Shown here: one piece after another, positions 34,134 to 44,739 of the stretch
Numbering within the stretch: position 1 is the stretch's first letter
Layout of the letters: each line of letters begins with the position of its first letter
Program-made: the position numbers and the translations under genes
NCBI GenBank assembly: GCA_933207985.1
Contig: OW240916.1
Span: 131,887,464-131,951,463 of the forward strand
Source of the DNA: Pelobates cultripes
Lineage: Eukaryota; Chordata; Amphibia; Anura; Pelobatidae
Direction: 5' to 3'
DNA length: 64,000 nt
The notes under the pieces: model-generated
The model's database searches: none
Told to the model about the DNA's origin: nothing
Seen by the model: only the letters and a program-made list of their open reading frames with translations

Positions 34134-34720
34134 GTAACAAAAGCACAGCTTAGTGGAAAGGGGCCTTGACAGGGCTAGGAGGCAGGCATAGGAGTAAGCT
34201 ATATAGGGATTGGTGGATTAGAGGGTGAGGGGCTGGGCTATATAAATAGGCAGCCATCTTAGGAAATTCACTTTTAACTTTTTCCCTCCGTCCCTCCCTG
34301 GTTTGGATGGCTGGGTTGTCCCATTCTGTCACAGCGGTGGGTTAGGGAGCTGAAGGATAGGAAATAGGCTCTCCTTTTGGATGGTTTGGAAATGGTTAAG
34401 ATGGTTCTTGGTAAGTTTGGTAGGTGTCAAGCTTGTCGGTGGCTCAGAACCTGGTGGGGTAGGGGTGTCCGAGTATACCCCTACCATGGTTACTTAAAAA
34501 TGTTGGCACTTTAATTTATGTTCATGTTGAAATACTGTTATATGTTATGTGTTTATATATGGGTAATTGCCTTTTATATTTAACTGTGGGGATATGGATG
34601 TGGTATGGCGGGCTGTGTGGCAATGACTTTCAATGTTGATTTATTACCAATACTATTATTATTTAATAAAGTTGTGGACAATTTTGACCCATATACCATA
34701 GTGTCCGTGTTTTATTGGGT
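34134..34720 (+). repeat. Solo-LTR-like block with TATA box and polyadenylation signal
   Basis: A TATATAAATA box (about 34238-34247) is followed about 420 bp later by TTTAATAAAG (about 34660-34669) and a G/T-rich stretch. That promoter-to-polyA arrangement is what an LTR shows. The start TGTAACAAAAG is tentative and no target duplication was found. No internal coding region adjoins. Confidence 0.3.
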
Positions 34721-35088
34721 TAGGTATGTGTTTTTGTTTTTTTTAAGATTCCGCCTGCCCATATGGCGACTATGCACCTGTCAAGGATTGACACAATGCT
34801 CCTATCGGGTTTTAGAAGTTGCTGCGTCCTCATGCAAATCGTGAGGATGTCCAGCGTTGTTTTACAGCGTCAAACTCAGTGAAAGGTCAGGAATTGGCTT
34901 TAGTGGCTGTCTGGTAGAGGCTGTCTTAACCCTGCAATGCAAACATTACAGTTTCTTTAAAACTGCTATGTTTACAGATGACAGTGGACAGAAACAGTGC
35001 ATCCAGACCACAGAGATGTGTCCCTTTAATAGAACATAACAGCTCGCAATATGATATGCTAATATGTGTATAAAAAGGATACATTTAA
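34721..35088. other. Intron sequence with a MITE right-end scrap
   Basis: At about 34975-35034 a 'cagtggacagaaacagtgca...gtgtccc' end runs into TTAA, resembling TTAA-type ends. Nothing else recognised. Confidence 0.35.
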
Positions 35089-35477
35089 GGGGATACTCCA
35101 GACCCCTAAAACACCATGAAGAGTGTGTACTTTCTTTAATTTTAGTGCCTCCAGTGGCTGTCCCAGTGGCTGTCTCACTGACTGTGAAAAATCACAGTGA
35201 GAAGATGCTGGAAGTCCATAGGAAAGCATTGAGTAATGCTTTCATATGGGCTGTTTGAATGCGCGCGCAGCTCTTGCTACACATGCGCATTCGGATCTGA
35301 CCTAGGCAGGGGGTGGAAAGTTCACCAGCACAGAGAGAGCCCCTCGAAGGGGGAAAGGTAAGTTTTAACCCCTTCAGCCCAGCGGGAGGGGGGCCCTGAG
35401 GGTGGGGGGTGTGGGGGACCTAATGACCCTCTAGTGCCAGGAAAACGAGTTTGTTATCCTGGCACTATAGTGCTCCT
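35089..35477. mobile_element. TTAA-flanked MITE, inverted relative of 3777-4192
   Basis: TTAA at 35085-35088 and 35478-35481. The right part (AAAACGAGTTTGTTATCCTGG followed by 'cactatagtgctcct') is the inverse of the left part of 3777-4192. The interior shares 'aaatcacagtgagaag', 'ccataggaaagcatt', 'gaatgcgcgcgcagctcttg' and 'ggtaagttt' in reverse order and strand. Confidence 0.8.
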
Positions 35478-35481
35478 TTAA

Positions 35482-35906
35482 CTTAACACTTATAACATCT
35501 TAACTGCTACTTTAAATGGAATGAATATGTTACAAAGTGACAAGGGTTGCTGAAATAAAGTAATCAACTACTAACAGCTGATAATTGAACAGTGCGACTG
35601 CACCAAAGCCATTAAACTGAAGTGGTTTTGGTGCTTAGATTGACCCTTCAAACTGCATATTCACAGGATTTTATTTTGTGATCCTTATTTAATTCTTACA
35701 TATAACATACATATGCTTGCTAAAATATTACGTATCTAAGCTCTTATATTACCTAATATTATCTCATCAATCACTACATTTACTTTAAAAAATGAAGGTA
35801 CTGATATTCCTGAATGGAATATACAGAAAGAAGAGGGAGTCGGACAAGCACAAAGCAGCTCAAACTGGAGAGTATAGGGATTCACCAAAACCTATATAAA
35901 CAATAT
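35482..35906. other. Intron sequence with a MITE scrap
   Basis: 'cattaaactgaagtggttttggtgc' at about 35610-35634 matches the subterminal dyad of TTAA elements. No gene seen. Confidence 0.35.
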
Positions 35907-36066
35907 TGGAGATAGCACCATAGATTATAGTGCAAAAAATCCAGTAGCTAGCTAATAATTATGGCTCAAATATATACTGTATCAATAAAATAAAATGAAA
36001 TGTTTGAGCCATAATTATTAGCTAGCTGCTGGATTTTGTGCACTATAGTCTATGGTGCTATCTCCA
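35907..36066. repeat. Inverted repeat, 64-bp arms
   Basis: The left arm 35907-35970 and right arm 36003-36066 pair with few mismatches (cores GGAGATAGCACCATAG and TAGCTAATAATTATGG), separated by 32 bases of A/T-rich loop. It could be a small foldback transposon. Confidence 0.85.
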
Positions 36067-36079
36067 CTACATTTACTTG

Positions 36080-36974
36080 CTTGGTTTTTAACCACAGTGG
36101 AAATTGTCAGAAATTCAAAGTCAGTTTTACATTTTAGATCAAAAGAACTGGTTTGAAGAATTTTCCCAATTTTGCATCTATGGCCAAACATACATTCCCA
36201 ACAATTCACCCTTTAGATAATAATGATGATGTTATTTAACCCCTTCATGACATAGCGACATTCTGTTTTTATCATGACAGTGCTGATGAAACATACTTGC
36301 TCAATGCTGAAATAGTTGGACAAACAGAGCTAATTATCACAGTACACTTGAAACATGTTGCTGCCTATTTATCTAAAATCTCCCCAATAGGAACATTTTG
36401 TGAGTATACTCGAAGTACGAAATGTATTCATCACCAGACGCTGATATGTGGATGATAGAACATTTGTAATGCAAATTAAATATATGCATGGATTCAACTT
36501 TCAGAATATTACAATTCACCTGTATAAAAATACATCCATTCGAAAAAGTACTTACTTTGGAAATGTTCAGTTGCACGTATACAAGCAAAGTGAAGGATTT
36601 CACGGTTGCATAGTACCTTTCACCAATATTAAGCTCGTCCAAATGACTGCAAAATATCTAGGTCTCTTATCTCTGTGTGCTGGCAATACACAGTTATTAA
36701 CGCCAACATTGGCTGAAAATAGGCATCTAATAATGAAGTCCCAAAAAGCAGTGACTGCAGTCATGTGCATTGCTTTTCCCATAGGCCTAGAGTGCATTGT
36801 GGGTACACACTGGATTTGAATAAAATGAAGAATATCATATATTTTACCCTGCAAAAAACATACTAAAGATTCTGCTTGCATGAGGGAATTGAAGTAGCTT
36901 GTTGTTCAGATGCCAATTGGGATAAAGTATTATATTGCACACTTTATATTCACGCAAAATGCTAGTTGAGTGTA
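36080..36974. other. Intron sequence; decayed palindromic MITE at its start
   Basis: 36080-36220 carries 'cagaaattcaaagtcag' and 'caacaattcaccctttag' from the 148-bp MITE family. The rest is single-copy. A 123-codon plus-strand frame at 36448-36819 has no recognisable domain or splice context, so I do not call it a gene. Confidence 0.35.
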
Positions 36975-37125
36975 TTTGCTTGTGAAGAAGCCCTGCTCAA
37001 AAAAGCTTATAATCTATGAGGATTTTTACATATGTAGATATATATTGTTGGAGGACTTGCCCAAGGACACTTACTGGTATGACTGGGATTCTAAGGCAGT
37101 AATGTTATCACTGCTTTAACCAGCC
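36975..37125 (+). repeat. Possible MIR/CORE-type SINE remnant
   Basis: 'agaagccctgctcaaaaaagc' and 'cttataatctatgagga', then 'ttgcccaaggacactta' and 'tgactgggattctaaggcag', follow the order of segments in MIR-like SINEs. No tRNA-type promoter head was confirmed. Confidence 0.3.
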
Positions 37126-38114
37126 AATATGGACCATATGTACTCAAATATAATGGGCATCTTTAATGGCAACATAACGTCTCCAATATTTGAACGCCCA
37201 CTAGATTATATGGCGCATTTGATCCCAGAAAAAGGACACATTTAATTTAAGTACGATTTCAGTACTAACAAGAAGGAAAGCACAATGCAATAAAGACAAA
37301 ACTACTCTCTCTTGCTTACCTAGTTGCTCCTCACTTTCCGACCTACTTGGACAACGACTTCTCAGAGGTACGACGGCTTACAGACACAAATTCATCAGGA
37401 CGAAATCAGGGCAAAATTTGCATTTGCATCATTGCGACAGGGATGCACGACTTGGTTGTTGTGCACAGTACAGATGTACCACGTACCTCGTATCAGTAGT
37501 ATATTGCATAAATGTACATAACATTCACCAGAGAAAACATTTTTCGGCTTCTAGGTTTTAACATTTGAATGTGCATGAGATGCGATCTCGCATTAGATTC
37601 CAGTGAATACGGTATTTTCTTTAAGCCTGTTTTCTGCATTTTCTAACTTAACCACACATCCTCATTTGATATAAATAATGTATAGATCTATTGTTTTATT
37701 ACAAAGAAATGTTTTAGGCCAGAAAGGTGCAGGAAGAAAATAAAACATAGGAGGGTTACCAACCAGAAAAAGTGAAAAAGAACATGTTAAGAGAATAGCA
37801 TGGATAGAAAGCTTAAGGGGGGAAGAGTGACAATCAGCAAAAATAATGATGATTATATGTTATCATTATTAAATGTTCTAAATTGGTTAATGTGTTTGGT
37901 GCCATGGACATTTTTTAAATGAGTAAAAAAGGGCAAGACTAGAACCCCACAATTCAGTGGGAATTCCCTGCTTGTCATTATGAAAGCCTTACACAGAGCT
38001 TCAAAGAAACGGGTGACCCTTAATATAACGAAAAAAGCAAAGAAGGAATCCCTTGAAACAAGGGGGTCCTGGAGTTAGGCTATGGAAACACAGAGATAGA
38101 TCCCTATCTAGATT
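37126..38114. other. Intron sequence, no gene seen
   Basis: No bounded element recognised. Confidence 0.4.
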
Positions 38115-38810
38115 AAATCTAGAAATAGTGAAATGAACAGTAACCAGGTACTGGGAATAAAAAGGTGGGCGGAGAGGTAGAGATAGCGTATATGTACACG
38201 TAGGTGGTAGGGGGAGGTAACACAAGTGTAAGAAACATATATAAAGAGTAACTCCACACCAAATCCCCAAAGAGGCACAAAGATTCCCCAATTCTAGCAA
38301 AAGTTCCCCCATGGAGAAGGTTGGCAAAAGTAACCAAAAAGAGAGCGTGTTGGACGCAATCTAAAAATAACAAAAGGTTTCCCTAATGATACCTCGGCAC
38401 CGTGGAAACATCCACTAGTACCTACCTAAACCAAAACCTCCCCTGCCTGGCAAAATAACTTGTAAAGAAAAATAAATTAAATTAATAGAGCATGGTGAAA
38501 TAAGTGCTACCAAGTGAAAATGTGTTTTATGAGATATTATTAGGGCAAGCTTGTTTTAATTTGCGTCCAATGCGCTCTCTTTTTGGCTACTTTTGCCTTT
38601 TTTGCCTACCTTCTCCTTGGGGGAACTATTGCTAGACTTGGGTAATCTTTGTGCTTCTTTGGGGATTTGGTGGGAGTTACTCTTTATATGTGTTTCTTAC
38701 ACTTTTGTTACCTCCCTCTTCCCCTTACGTGTACATATACCCTATCTCTACCTCTTCCCCTTTTTAATTCCTAGTACCTGGTTACTCTTCATATCACTAT
38801 TTCTAGATTT
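38115..38810. repeat. Foldback with about 245-bp arms, just upstream of GLIS3 exon 2
   Basis: The left arm 38115-38360 and right arm about 38570-38810 are imperfect reverse complements. Matching pairs include AAATCTAGAAATAGTG with CACTATTTCTAGATTT, 'accaggtactggg' with 'cctagtacctggt', and 'gagagcgtgttggacgc' with 'gcgtccaatgcgctctc'. The spacer is about 209 bp. Mirrored peptide frames on the two strands (both with CASLGIW) are a by-product. The right arm ends about 184 bp before the exon-2 acceptor. Confidence 0.85.
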
Positions 38811-38994
38811 TATTTATTTTTTATTAATTTTGACTATCATGATTCCATTACTCATAATTCTTTGTTATATAGCTTTTTTATTATTATTTTTTTATTATTA
38901 TTATTTTTTTTTTATCTAAAGGAAATTGGTTTGATGATGAAAACATTGTGTTACTCTTTACTATTTTCATTTTGGCTTTGTTTATTTTTGTCAG

Positions 38995-39086
38995 GTCTGA
39001 ATGGAGAGTCCAATGACAACAGCTGATTGATTTCAAAATTGCTTGTGGACAACATTTCCAAATAAGTAAATATTGTATCAAGCACA
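38995..39086 (+). other. GLIS3: GLIS3 exon 2, 5' untranslated part, with splice acceptor
   Basis: A pyrimidine-rich tract (about 38950-38992) leads into TTTTTGTCAG, with the AG at 38993-38994. The exon then has 92 untranslated bases before the start codon. They include a 9-codon upstream ORF, ATG at 39001 to TGA at 39028-39030 (MESPMTTAD), out of frame with the main start. An exon boundary slightly elsewhere cannot be excluded without RNA data. Confidence 0.7.
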
Positions 39087-39453
39087 ATGAATGGAAGAAC
39101 TTGCAATATGAACCACAGGACAGGTGGATCATCCCAAGGACCTGGGATGATCAGTGGGCAGCAGATCCCTCCCATCAGAGTACACGCAGGAACTCCATGT
39201 CCATCGTCTAATAGTGCCACTCCAAGTCCAGCTAATGGAAATCTTTTCTTGAAAATGTCCATTATTGGTGGAGTAGCTCCTCAAAGCAATGAGAGCACAA
39301 TTCACTTACCTGCCTTAAGTCCCAGGAGGCAAGTCATTACCAATGGGAAACCTTTATTCCAAGTGCCTCAACCTCCATCACTTCAACCGTCCTCTTCATG
39401 TAAACCAAAACAGCAGGAATTTGGATCTCCATTTCCCGCAAACGGTTTCAAAG
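39087..39453 (+). CDS. GLIS3: GLIS3 first coding exon (N-terminus of the long isoform)
   Basis: GLIS3 is a nuclear Kruppel-like zinc-finger transcription factor with roles in pancreatic beta cells, thyroid and kidney in vertebrates. This exon gives residues 1-122 plus one base of the next codon (phase 1), ending AAAG before the donor GTAATT at 39454. The start has A at -3. Motifs I recognise from the vertebrate GLIS3 N-terminus, in order: MNGR at 1-4, HRTGGSSQGPGM at 10-21, IPPIR at 29-33, APQSNES at 64-70, IHLPALSPRRQ at 72-82, TNGKP at 85-89, and KPKQQEFGSPFP at 106-117. The region is Ser/Pro-rich and has no zinc finger; the five C2H2 fingers are encoded in later exons outside the window. 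Reading beyond 39453 runs into intron (the open frame continues only 18 codons). No disruption is visible. Flanking introns are at least 24 kb, typical for this gene. Confidence 0.92.
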
Positions 39454-39654
39454 GTAATTGCTGCAAAAAGACTAAAAGACAGCCTCTAAGGTTGTCACAT
39501 GAATGTTAATATTATTAGTCACATGTCGAATATACTAGTGATCATTTTACATTGTGATTATAACTCTTTTGTTCATAACTCTTAACATTTACATTTTTTT
39601 TACCAACTTTTATATTCACAAGAATTGTAATTGTACTACCAAAAAATAATTAAG
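39454..39654. other. GLIS3: Start of GLIS3 intron 2, splice donor at 39454
   Basis: The donor is GTAATT, weaker than consensus at +5 but acceptable. The following 200 bases are AT-rich, with nothing else recognised. Confidence 0.6.
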
Positions 39655-40111
39655 TAAAATGTATTTTGTAAACATGTATTCTGACACTAAAGTCCTGAAG
39701 CCCCCTTCCCTTCACCCCCCCCACCCCCGAAACTCAGTAAAAAGATGATTTTACAAAACGCTTCTCTCACGCCACACCTTTCTTGTAACGGCTGACCACG
39801 CTTGTTCTGCCTCCATAGCTGAGGTCATCAATTTTGATGATCTGAGCCAACCCAATGCTTTTCAAAAGAAATCATTGGGAGGTGATTGCGCATGCGCTGC
39901 AAAATGCAATGCTGCTCCAATCAGCATCTCCTTTTAGAGATACATTGAATCAATGCATCCCTATGGGGGACGTTCAACATTTCCATTCAGAACTTGGAGA
40001 CAGGAAGCATCTAAAAAGGCAATGTTTACATTGAAAAGCCTGCAGGGACGGTCTATGGACACCAAAACAACTACATTAACATGTAATGGTTCTGATGACT
40101 ATAGTGTCCCT
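39655..40111. mobile_element. TTAA-type MITE, relative of 14197-14510
   Basis: The right end ATGACTATAGTGTCCCT is followed by TTAA at 40112-40115. The interior shares 'caattttgatgatctgagc', 'caatgctttt...atcattgggaggtgattgcgcatgcgc' and 'acattgaaaagcctgcaggg' with 14197-14510, plus 'catctcc...tagagatacattgaatc'. The left end is degraded, with TTAA near 39650. Confidence 0.65.
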
Positions 40112-40115
40112 TTAA

Positions 40116-42092
40116 TATGAGTTCTTAATGCAGAAAATAATAATTACTGTATAGCTCCTTTTGTTGTGCACATCATTAATGCATGCCTCTCAAAGTGTGT
40201 TAAAAACCTGATGAAATGTATCATATTTACCTGCATAGGCTAAATATTAGTGATATTATACTGGCTTGTGTATAAATGAAAACAACTCAAATACATAGAT
40301 CAGGAGGCTCATGTAAGGATGCATAAAATAAAAAAATCTTCATAACATACTATGTGAAAATGAAACCCTAAATATATAAAACAAATTACAAAATAAAGTC
40401 TTACAGGCAGGACCCCAAAATTCTTACTTGCAAAGTGCAATCAGCTTCTATGAATCCAAGATCATAAACTCTTGAATTTCATAAATGTCATAAGGAAAAT
40501 GTGCATATAGTGCAAATCAGATGAAAACACATTTTATTACACATTAAAAAAATTACATAATTTTTTCATATTTTTCCTATATTTGTTATATATCAAGATG
40601 GCTTATTCACTGATCAAATTATTATTGTGAGCTGATTATTAAATTGCAAAATGTACGCCAACATTGCTGCGGTGGAAATAACTCCAAAATTAACCAACCT
40701 TTTACATTTTTTTTATTTAAGAACCAATATTATTTCGGTCTAATATCATTGTTCCAAGAGTCAAAAGCTTCTCTTTTTTCCCCACGGAGACTCTTATACC
40801 GTGTTTGCCATTTTACTCCAGTTATTATATGAGTTATTGTTGTCCAGCTGGCAGGATCTGGCTGGATGTTGCCTTAAAGATTTGTTGTATGGTTCTTGTC
40901 TTTCATGGAAAACACTCTAGGCTTTATTATATTCCATAATTTACTTAATAGTGGCCGGCACCCCACGCTTCCAATCAGCATGTGGCCCTCTACATAAAAA
41001 AACTGAGAATATTGATATTGGCTTCACTCTAAAGAAAATACAAGTCATAAATATAAGCCTTTAGTAAGAGTTCCAAAGAAATATATTTTACAGAGCTTGA
41101 CTGATAGGACATTATATTGGAACTTATAGAAGAACTTCCCATGTTTGTATGTTATTTTCCTTTCTGGGTTTAGGAGATATTTTTGCTAAAAGATGACATA
41201 TGTATTAACCAATAAAAGCAATACTTATATAAATTATATTGGAGGACTGGATCATGTAATTGTTCTTTATATTCAGAAAACACTGTGAAATAGCTACTCA
41301 TTGTTGGCAGCTAATTCCAGACAACTGCTTGATGTAGTCCAGATCTGTCTTTTTGATCTAATAAATGAGAAAGGCTGGGAATTTTAGAATGCTTTAAAAG
41401 AAAATGAAATTTAAACAAAAAAAATAATAAAACCACAAAACACCACCACTTGGCTATCTGCTCAAATTGGATAGCGTAGTTTAATCACAAGAGATTTTGG
41501 AAACCACAGCACATTAAAAGTTAGTTTAGCCATTTTTTATTCAAGGGGGTCCTCAAAGAACGTTTCTGTTATTCGTGTCTAACTGCAAAACATTTTACTT
41601 TTTATTCTTATTACATAATGAAAGCATGAATCAGCCTTAAATGTTTCCAGGAGATAAATCTACAATCATTAAATCACAAAAAAATAAATTTAAATTCCTT
41701 TCCCAAAAAATAACTAAAATATGTGCCACTTAGATAGAGACAGTGTGTTCTGAATGTATAAACCTCTAATTACTTTCAAAAACTTGCAGGTGTTTGCCAT
41801 TATCTTACTCGAGGTCACAGATGGTGATAGAATGAACACTTAAAGGAATGGATTAGCAATAGCATAAACTAATATTATACTCTTCCTACTGTCTTTGAAG
41901 GAACAACATTACTGTAAAGGTCAATTACTAAAATTCTGTCTGTCTTTTAGGGGTCAAGCTGAAATGTTTGTGTGCTCACCGTCTTCAGAAATTGTTTAGG
42001 AAAAATAAAGAGCCATGTATTTTTGCTTAAAAATGATTAAAGCACATTGGACTGTTAAGTTAGAATGTTTTGTAAAATTGTAAATTTCAGGA
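40116..42092. other. Intron 2 sequence, no gene seen
   Basis: AT-rich and apparently single-copy; no tandem or inverted repeat of note. Confidence 0.4.
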
Positions 42093-42214
42093 CAGGGCTA
42101 GGCAAGATTTTGCACTCCAGATGTTGTGGACTACATCTCATATGATGCATTGCCAGAATTATGGTTGTAAGAGCATTATGGGAGATGTAGTCATCTGGCG
42201 TGCCAGTTGCAGGG
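42093..42214. mobile_element. hAT MITE copy, CAGGG(G)TAGGCA family
   Basis: It starts CAGGGCTAGGCAAG, with 'gcactccagatgttgtggac' and 'tacatctca' pairing back with 'gggagatgtagtcatctgg'. The intact copy is at 56877-57012 and a left-end fragment at 62377-62411. The right terminus is eroded here. Confidence 0.7.
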
Positions 42215-42869
42215 GAATTACAGCCACTGAAGTTGTACCTGGGACAAAACGTTGAAACGTTAGTGGTCAGTCATCCTCACAGCCCATGATTTTTATGTTT
42301 AATCTTGGTACCTTCCAATGGTGGGAATAATGGGGAGTGTCAAAAAACCCAACACGCGGAACCTGTGACCAACTATCACTATACCAGAAATCCCTAAAAT
42401 GTATTACCAGACCTTAGAATGGTTGGATTTAGACAAGCCAAAATGAGAATGCGCAGCGTCAACATCAGTTAAAACGCTGGAGGCAAGTGCTGCTGCCAGC
42501 GAAAGAGTCTGCCGCGGCACACCCTGGACGCCGTTTAGTTGCGCTGCAATGCACCAAGGATAAACGTAACTGACGTCTGGCATCACAGAGGATATTGGTG
42601 GTATAATATAGTGAAACAAGTAGGGGGAGATTTGTGTATCTACATTTAGTTACCCCTCCTCTATAGGTTAGGCGCTCTGTTCCTTAGTTTTGCCACTGGC
42701 ATAATGCATTTTATGGAAAATAACTGTCTGTCTGTCCACTTATATGTCTATCAGTGAATGAATATATATAAGCTGGATTTATACAGTACATAAACTGGGC
42801 AGGCTATTTGAAATTGCTAAAGATATTGTAAATAATGAGTGTTCTTAAATACTGAAATAATTCTGTTAG
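42215..42869. other. Intron 2 sequence with a GC-rich patch
   Basis: 42450-42580 is locally GC-rich ('gctgctgccagcgaaagagt') but has no recognisable exon or motif. The rest is AT-rich. Confidence 0.35.
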
Positions 42870-43310
42870 TACTGATTATTCTCTGAAGATATTTGTGAGC
42901 CCTTGGCTCTTATAAATGAGTTAAACAGAGGGCGTTCTGCAGAAGCATTGGTGAGCATTGATAATTTGTCATGGCATATGTGAGCAATGGGCCTATGAAC
43001 ATATTTCGTAGCATTGATCATTCTGTGGAGGCATTTGTGAGCATTTTGTAAAAGGTGTTTATTATTATAACGCATTCTGTGAATATATTTCCCAGCGCTC
43101 TATTTGTGAGCATTGAACATTTGTGAAGGTATTTGTTAGGAGCAAGCTTTCTGAGAAGTTATTTATTAACAAGAACATTCTGTGAAGCTATTTGTTAGCG
43201 ATGAGTATTTTGTGAATACAGAATCTCCAGTTAAAGGTAGTTTTTTTTTTAGAACTGAGCCTTCTGTGAACATATTTGTGAAAATTATATTCTGTAAACA
43301 ATTTAAGACT
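42870..43310. repeat. Decayed tandem array, unit about 30-40 bp
   Basis: Variants of 'cattctgtgaagatatttgt' followed by 'gagcattga' recur about a dozen times, for example near 42880, 42933, 43017, 43070, 43113, 43150, 43178, 43206 and 43262, with unequal spacing. The degree of drift suggests an old satellite. Confidence 0.6.
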
Positions 43311-43448
43311 GAATAATATAACAAAGTGACAAACAAGATTTATTCAGCCATGTTTTTTTTTTTTGTCAAGCTTTTTAAACAAAGTTGCTTTCCTAGCACT
43401 AGAGCTCCCTAAATGAGCTGAAATGGTCTGGGTGTTTATAGTGTTTAA

Positions 43449-43741
43449 AGGAAAACTATAGCCACCAAAACAACTTTTGCTAAATAAAGCAGTTTTTGTG
43501 TATACATCATGCCTCTGAAGTTTCACTACTTAATTCACTGTCATTAAGGAGTTAAATCACTTTTCATTCTGTTTATGCAGCCCTAGCCACACCTGGCCTG
43601 GCTGTGACTTATTGCATGCATTAAAAGGAAATAGCTTCATTTTCAATCAGAGGCTAACTTATTTTAAAGGTTTTTTATCTCCTGTTCCGTAAATTAAACT
43701 TGAATTACATACAGGAGATTCCTGCAGGGTCTAGCAAGCTA
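43449..43741. repeat. TTAA-type MITE left half, cut by a second TTAA element
   Basis: TTAA at 43445-43448 then AGGAAAACTATAGCCACC, with interior matching 18691-19210 ('gcctctgaagtttcactactt', 'tttatgcagccctagccacacc'). It stops at TTAA 43742-43745, where a different element begins. Confidence 0.65.
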
Positions 43742-43745
43742 TTAA

Positions 43746-44300
43746 CCCCTTCCCGACCACGGACGTACCAGGTACGTCCAACAAAAAACGGCCTTTAAGG
43801 ACATCGGATGTAACTGGTACGTCCACGGCTATTTTGAGCGCTGGAAGCGATTTTGAGCACTGGAAGCGATCGTGATTGCTTCAAGCCGCTCTTAAGGTAT
43901 TACACGATGCCTCGATGTCAAGGCATCGTGGAATACCCCCCTACACTGCCGGGGACCCGAGTGTTTGCCCCCCACCACCCCGAAGCAATCACGTCCAGGT
44001 TTGCTCAGTAATAGTTTTAAAAAATCTATATTAAAATAAATAAATAAATAAAAAATTAACCCATACCCTCCCTCCCCCTTTCCCCATGTACTTACCGATC
44101 GCCACGTTCCCCCGCCGGCGATCAGTCTTCTTTTTTGGGGGGATTTTCTGGACTGAGCCTTTCCAATTTAGAACCCCCAGGGGCCATGTGACCACTCTAA
44201 AAGAGCGATCACATAGCCCCCATAGGTGTCCACAGTAGTGCTAGCAGGGGAACTGCTGGTTAAAAAGTAAAAATAAAGTTAATAAAAGCTAAATAAATAA
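43746..44300. mobile_element. TTAA element of the CCCCTT...family, right end lost
   Basis: TTAA at 43742-43745 is followed by CCCCTTCCCGACCACGG and 'gtaccaggtacgtcc' palindromes. Internal segments ('gatcgccacgttcccccgcc', 'ggggccatgtgacc', 'gcgatcacatagccccc', 'gtagtgctagcagggg') match 49180-49330 of the large element at 47452-49424 in the opposite orientation. The right terminus is missing before the (TA)n tract. Confidence 0.65.
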
Positions 44301-44315
44301 ATAAAAGTTTTAAAA

Positions 44316-44317
<2 letters not shown>

Positions 44318-44352
<35 letters not shown>
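44318..44352. repeat. (TA)n microsatellite
   Basis: An alternating TA run. Confidence 0.95.
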
Positions 44353-44355
<3 letters not shown>

Positions 44356-44379
44356 TATATATAACGTCATAATGTTGTC

Positions 44380-44440
44380 CTGTTATATTTGACCCTGAGG
44401 AAGGTCCCGAACGGGGGCCGAAACGTTGGTCATTATTTTT
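44380..44440 (+). repeat. Interspersed repeat with a hammerhead-like core
   Basis: CTGAGGA at 44395-44401 is followed by a 6-bp stem GGTCCC/GGGGCC-type (44403-44408 with 44414-44419, one G-U) and GAAAC at 44420-44424, then GTTGGTC. This resembles the hammerhead order CUGANGA, stem II, GAAAC, GUC, but with one extra A before stem II and no stem I that I can find. It may be a degenerate ribozyme of a retroelement, or coincidence. A related string is at 46540-46570. Confidence 0.35.
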
Positions 44441-44599
44441 GATCTCCCTCACAGGCCCATGGAGGCACATAGCGCGGGCCGCGGGGATTAGGGTGTGCCC
44501 AGGCACATCCCATGCGCACGCCTATGTTAAACAGCTTTTCATGCAGTTGGAGGGGGGCAGCTTCCTAAACATTGAACAGGTAGCTATAGTATTAGGAAT

Positions 44600-44735
44600 A
44601 AATGTTTGTTTTACAAACAGCATATTGTTCCCTCAAGGCAAAAGTAGCCAAACTGAAAGTATTTTTTCAGTTCACCTATTTTGTCTTAAATTTGAAATTC
44701 ACTTCCAATTCTCACTTTAGAAAATAACCCTGACA
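44600..44735. repeat. Decayed copy of the 148-bp palindromic MITE
   Basis: It ends 'ttccaattctcactttag' and 'aaaataaccct', as at 13193-13340. The left part is eroded. Confidence 0.5.
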
Positions 44736-44739
44736 ATTT

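Noticed and set aside
36448..36819. 123-codon plus-strand frame in intron 1
   Set aside because: No known motif and no flanking splice signals; overlapped by equally long antisense frames.
42450..42580. GC-rich patch as a possible exon
   Set aside because: Frames are short in all registers, and no acceptor/donor pair brackets a conserved peptide.
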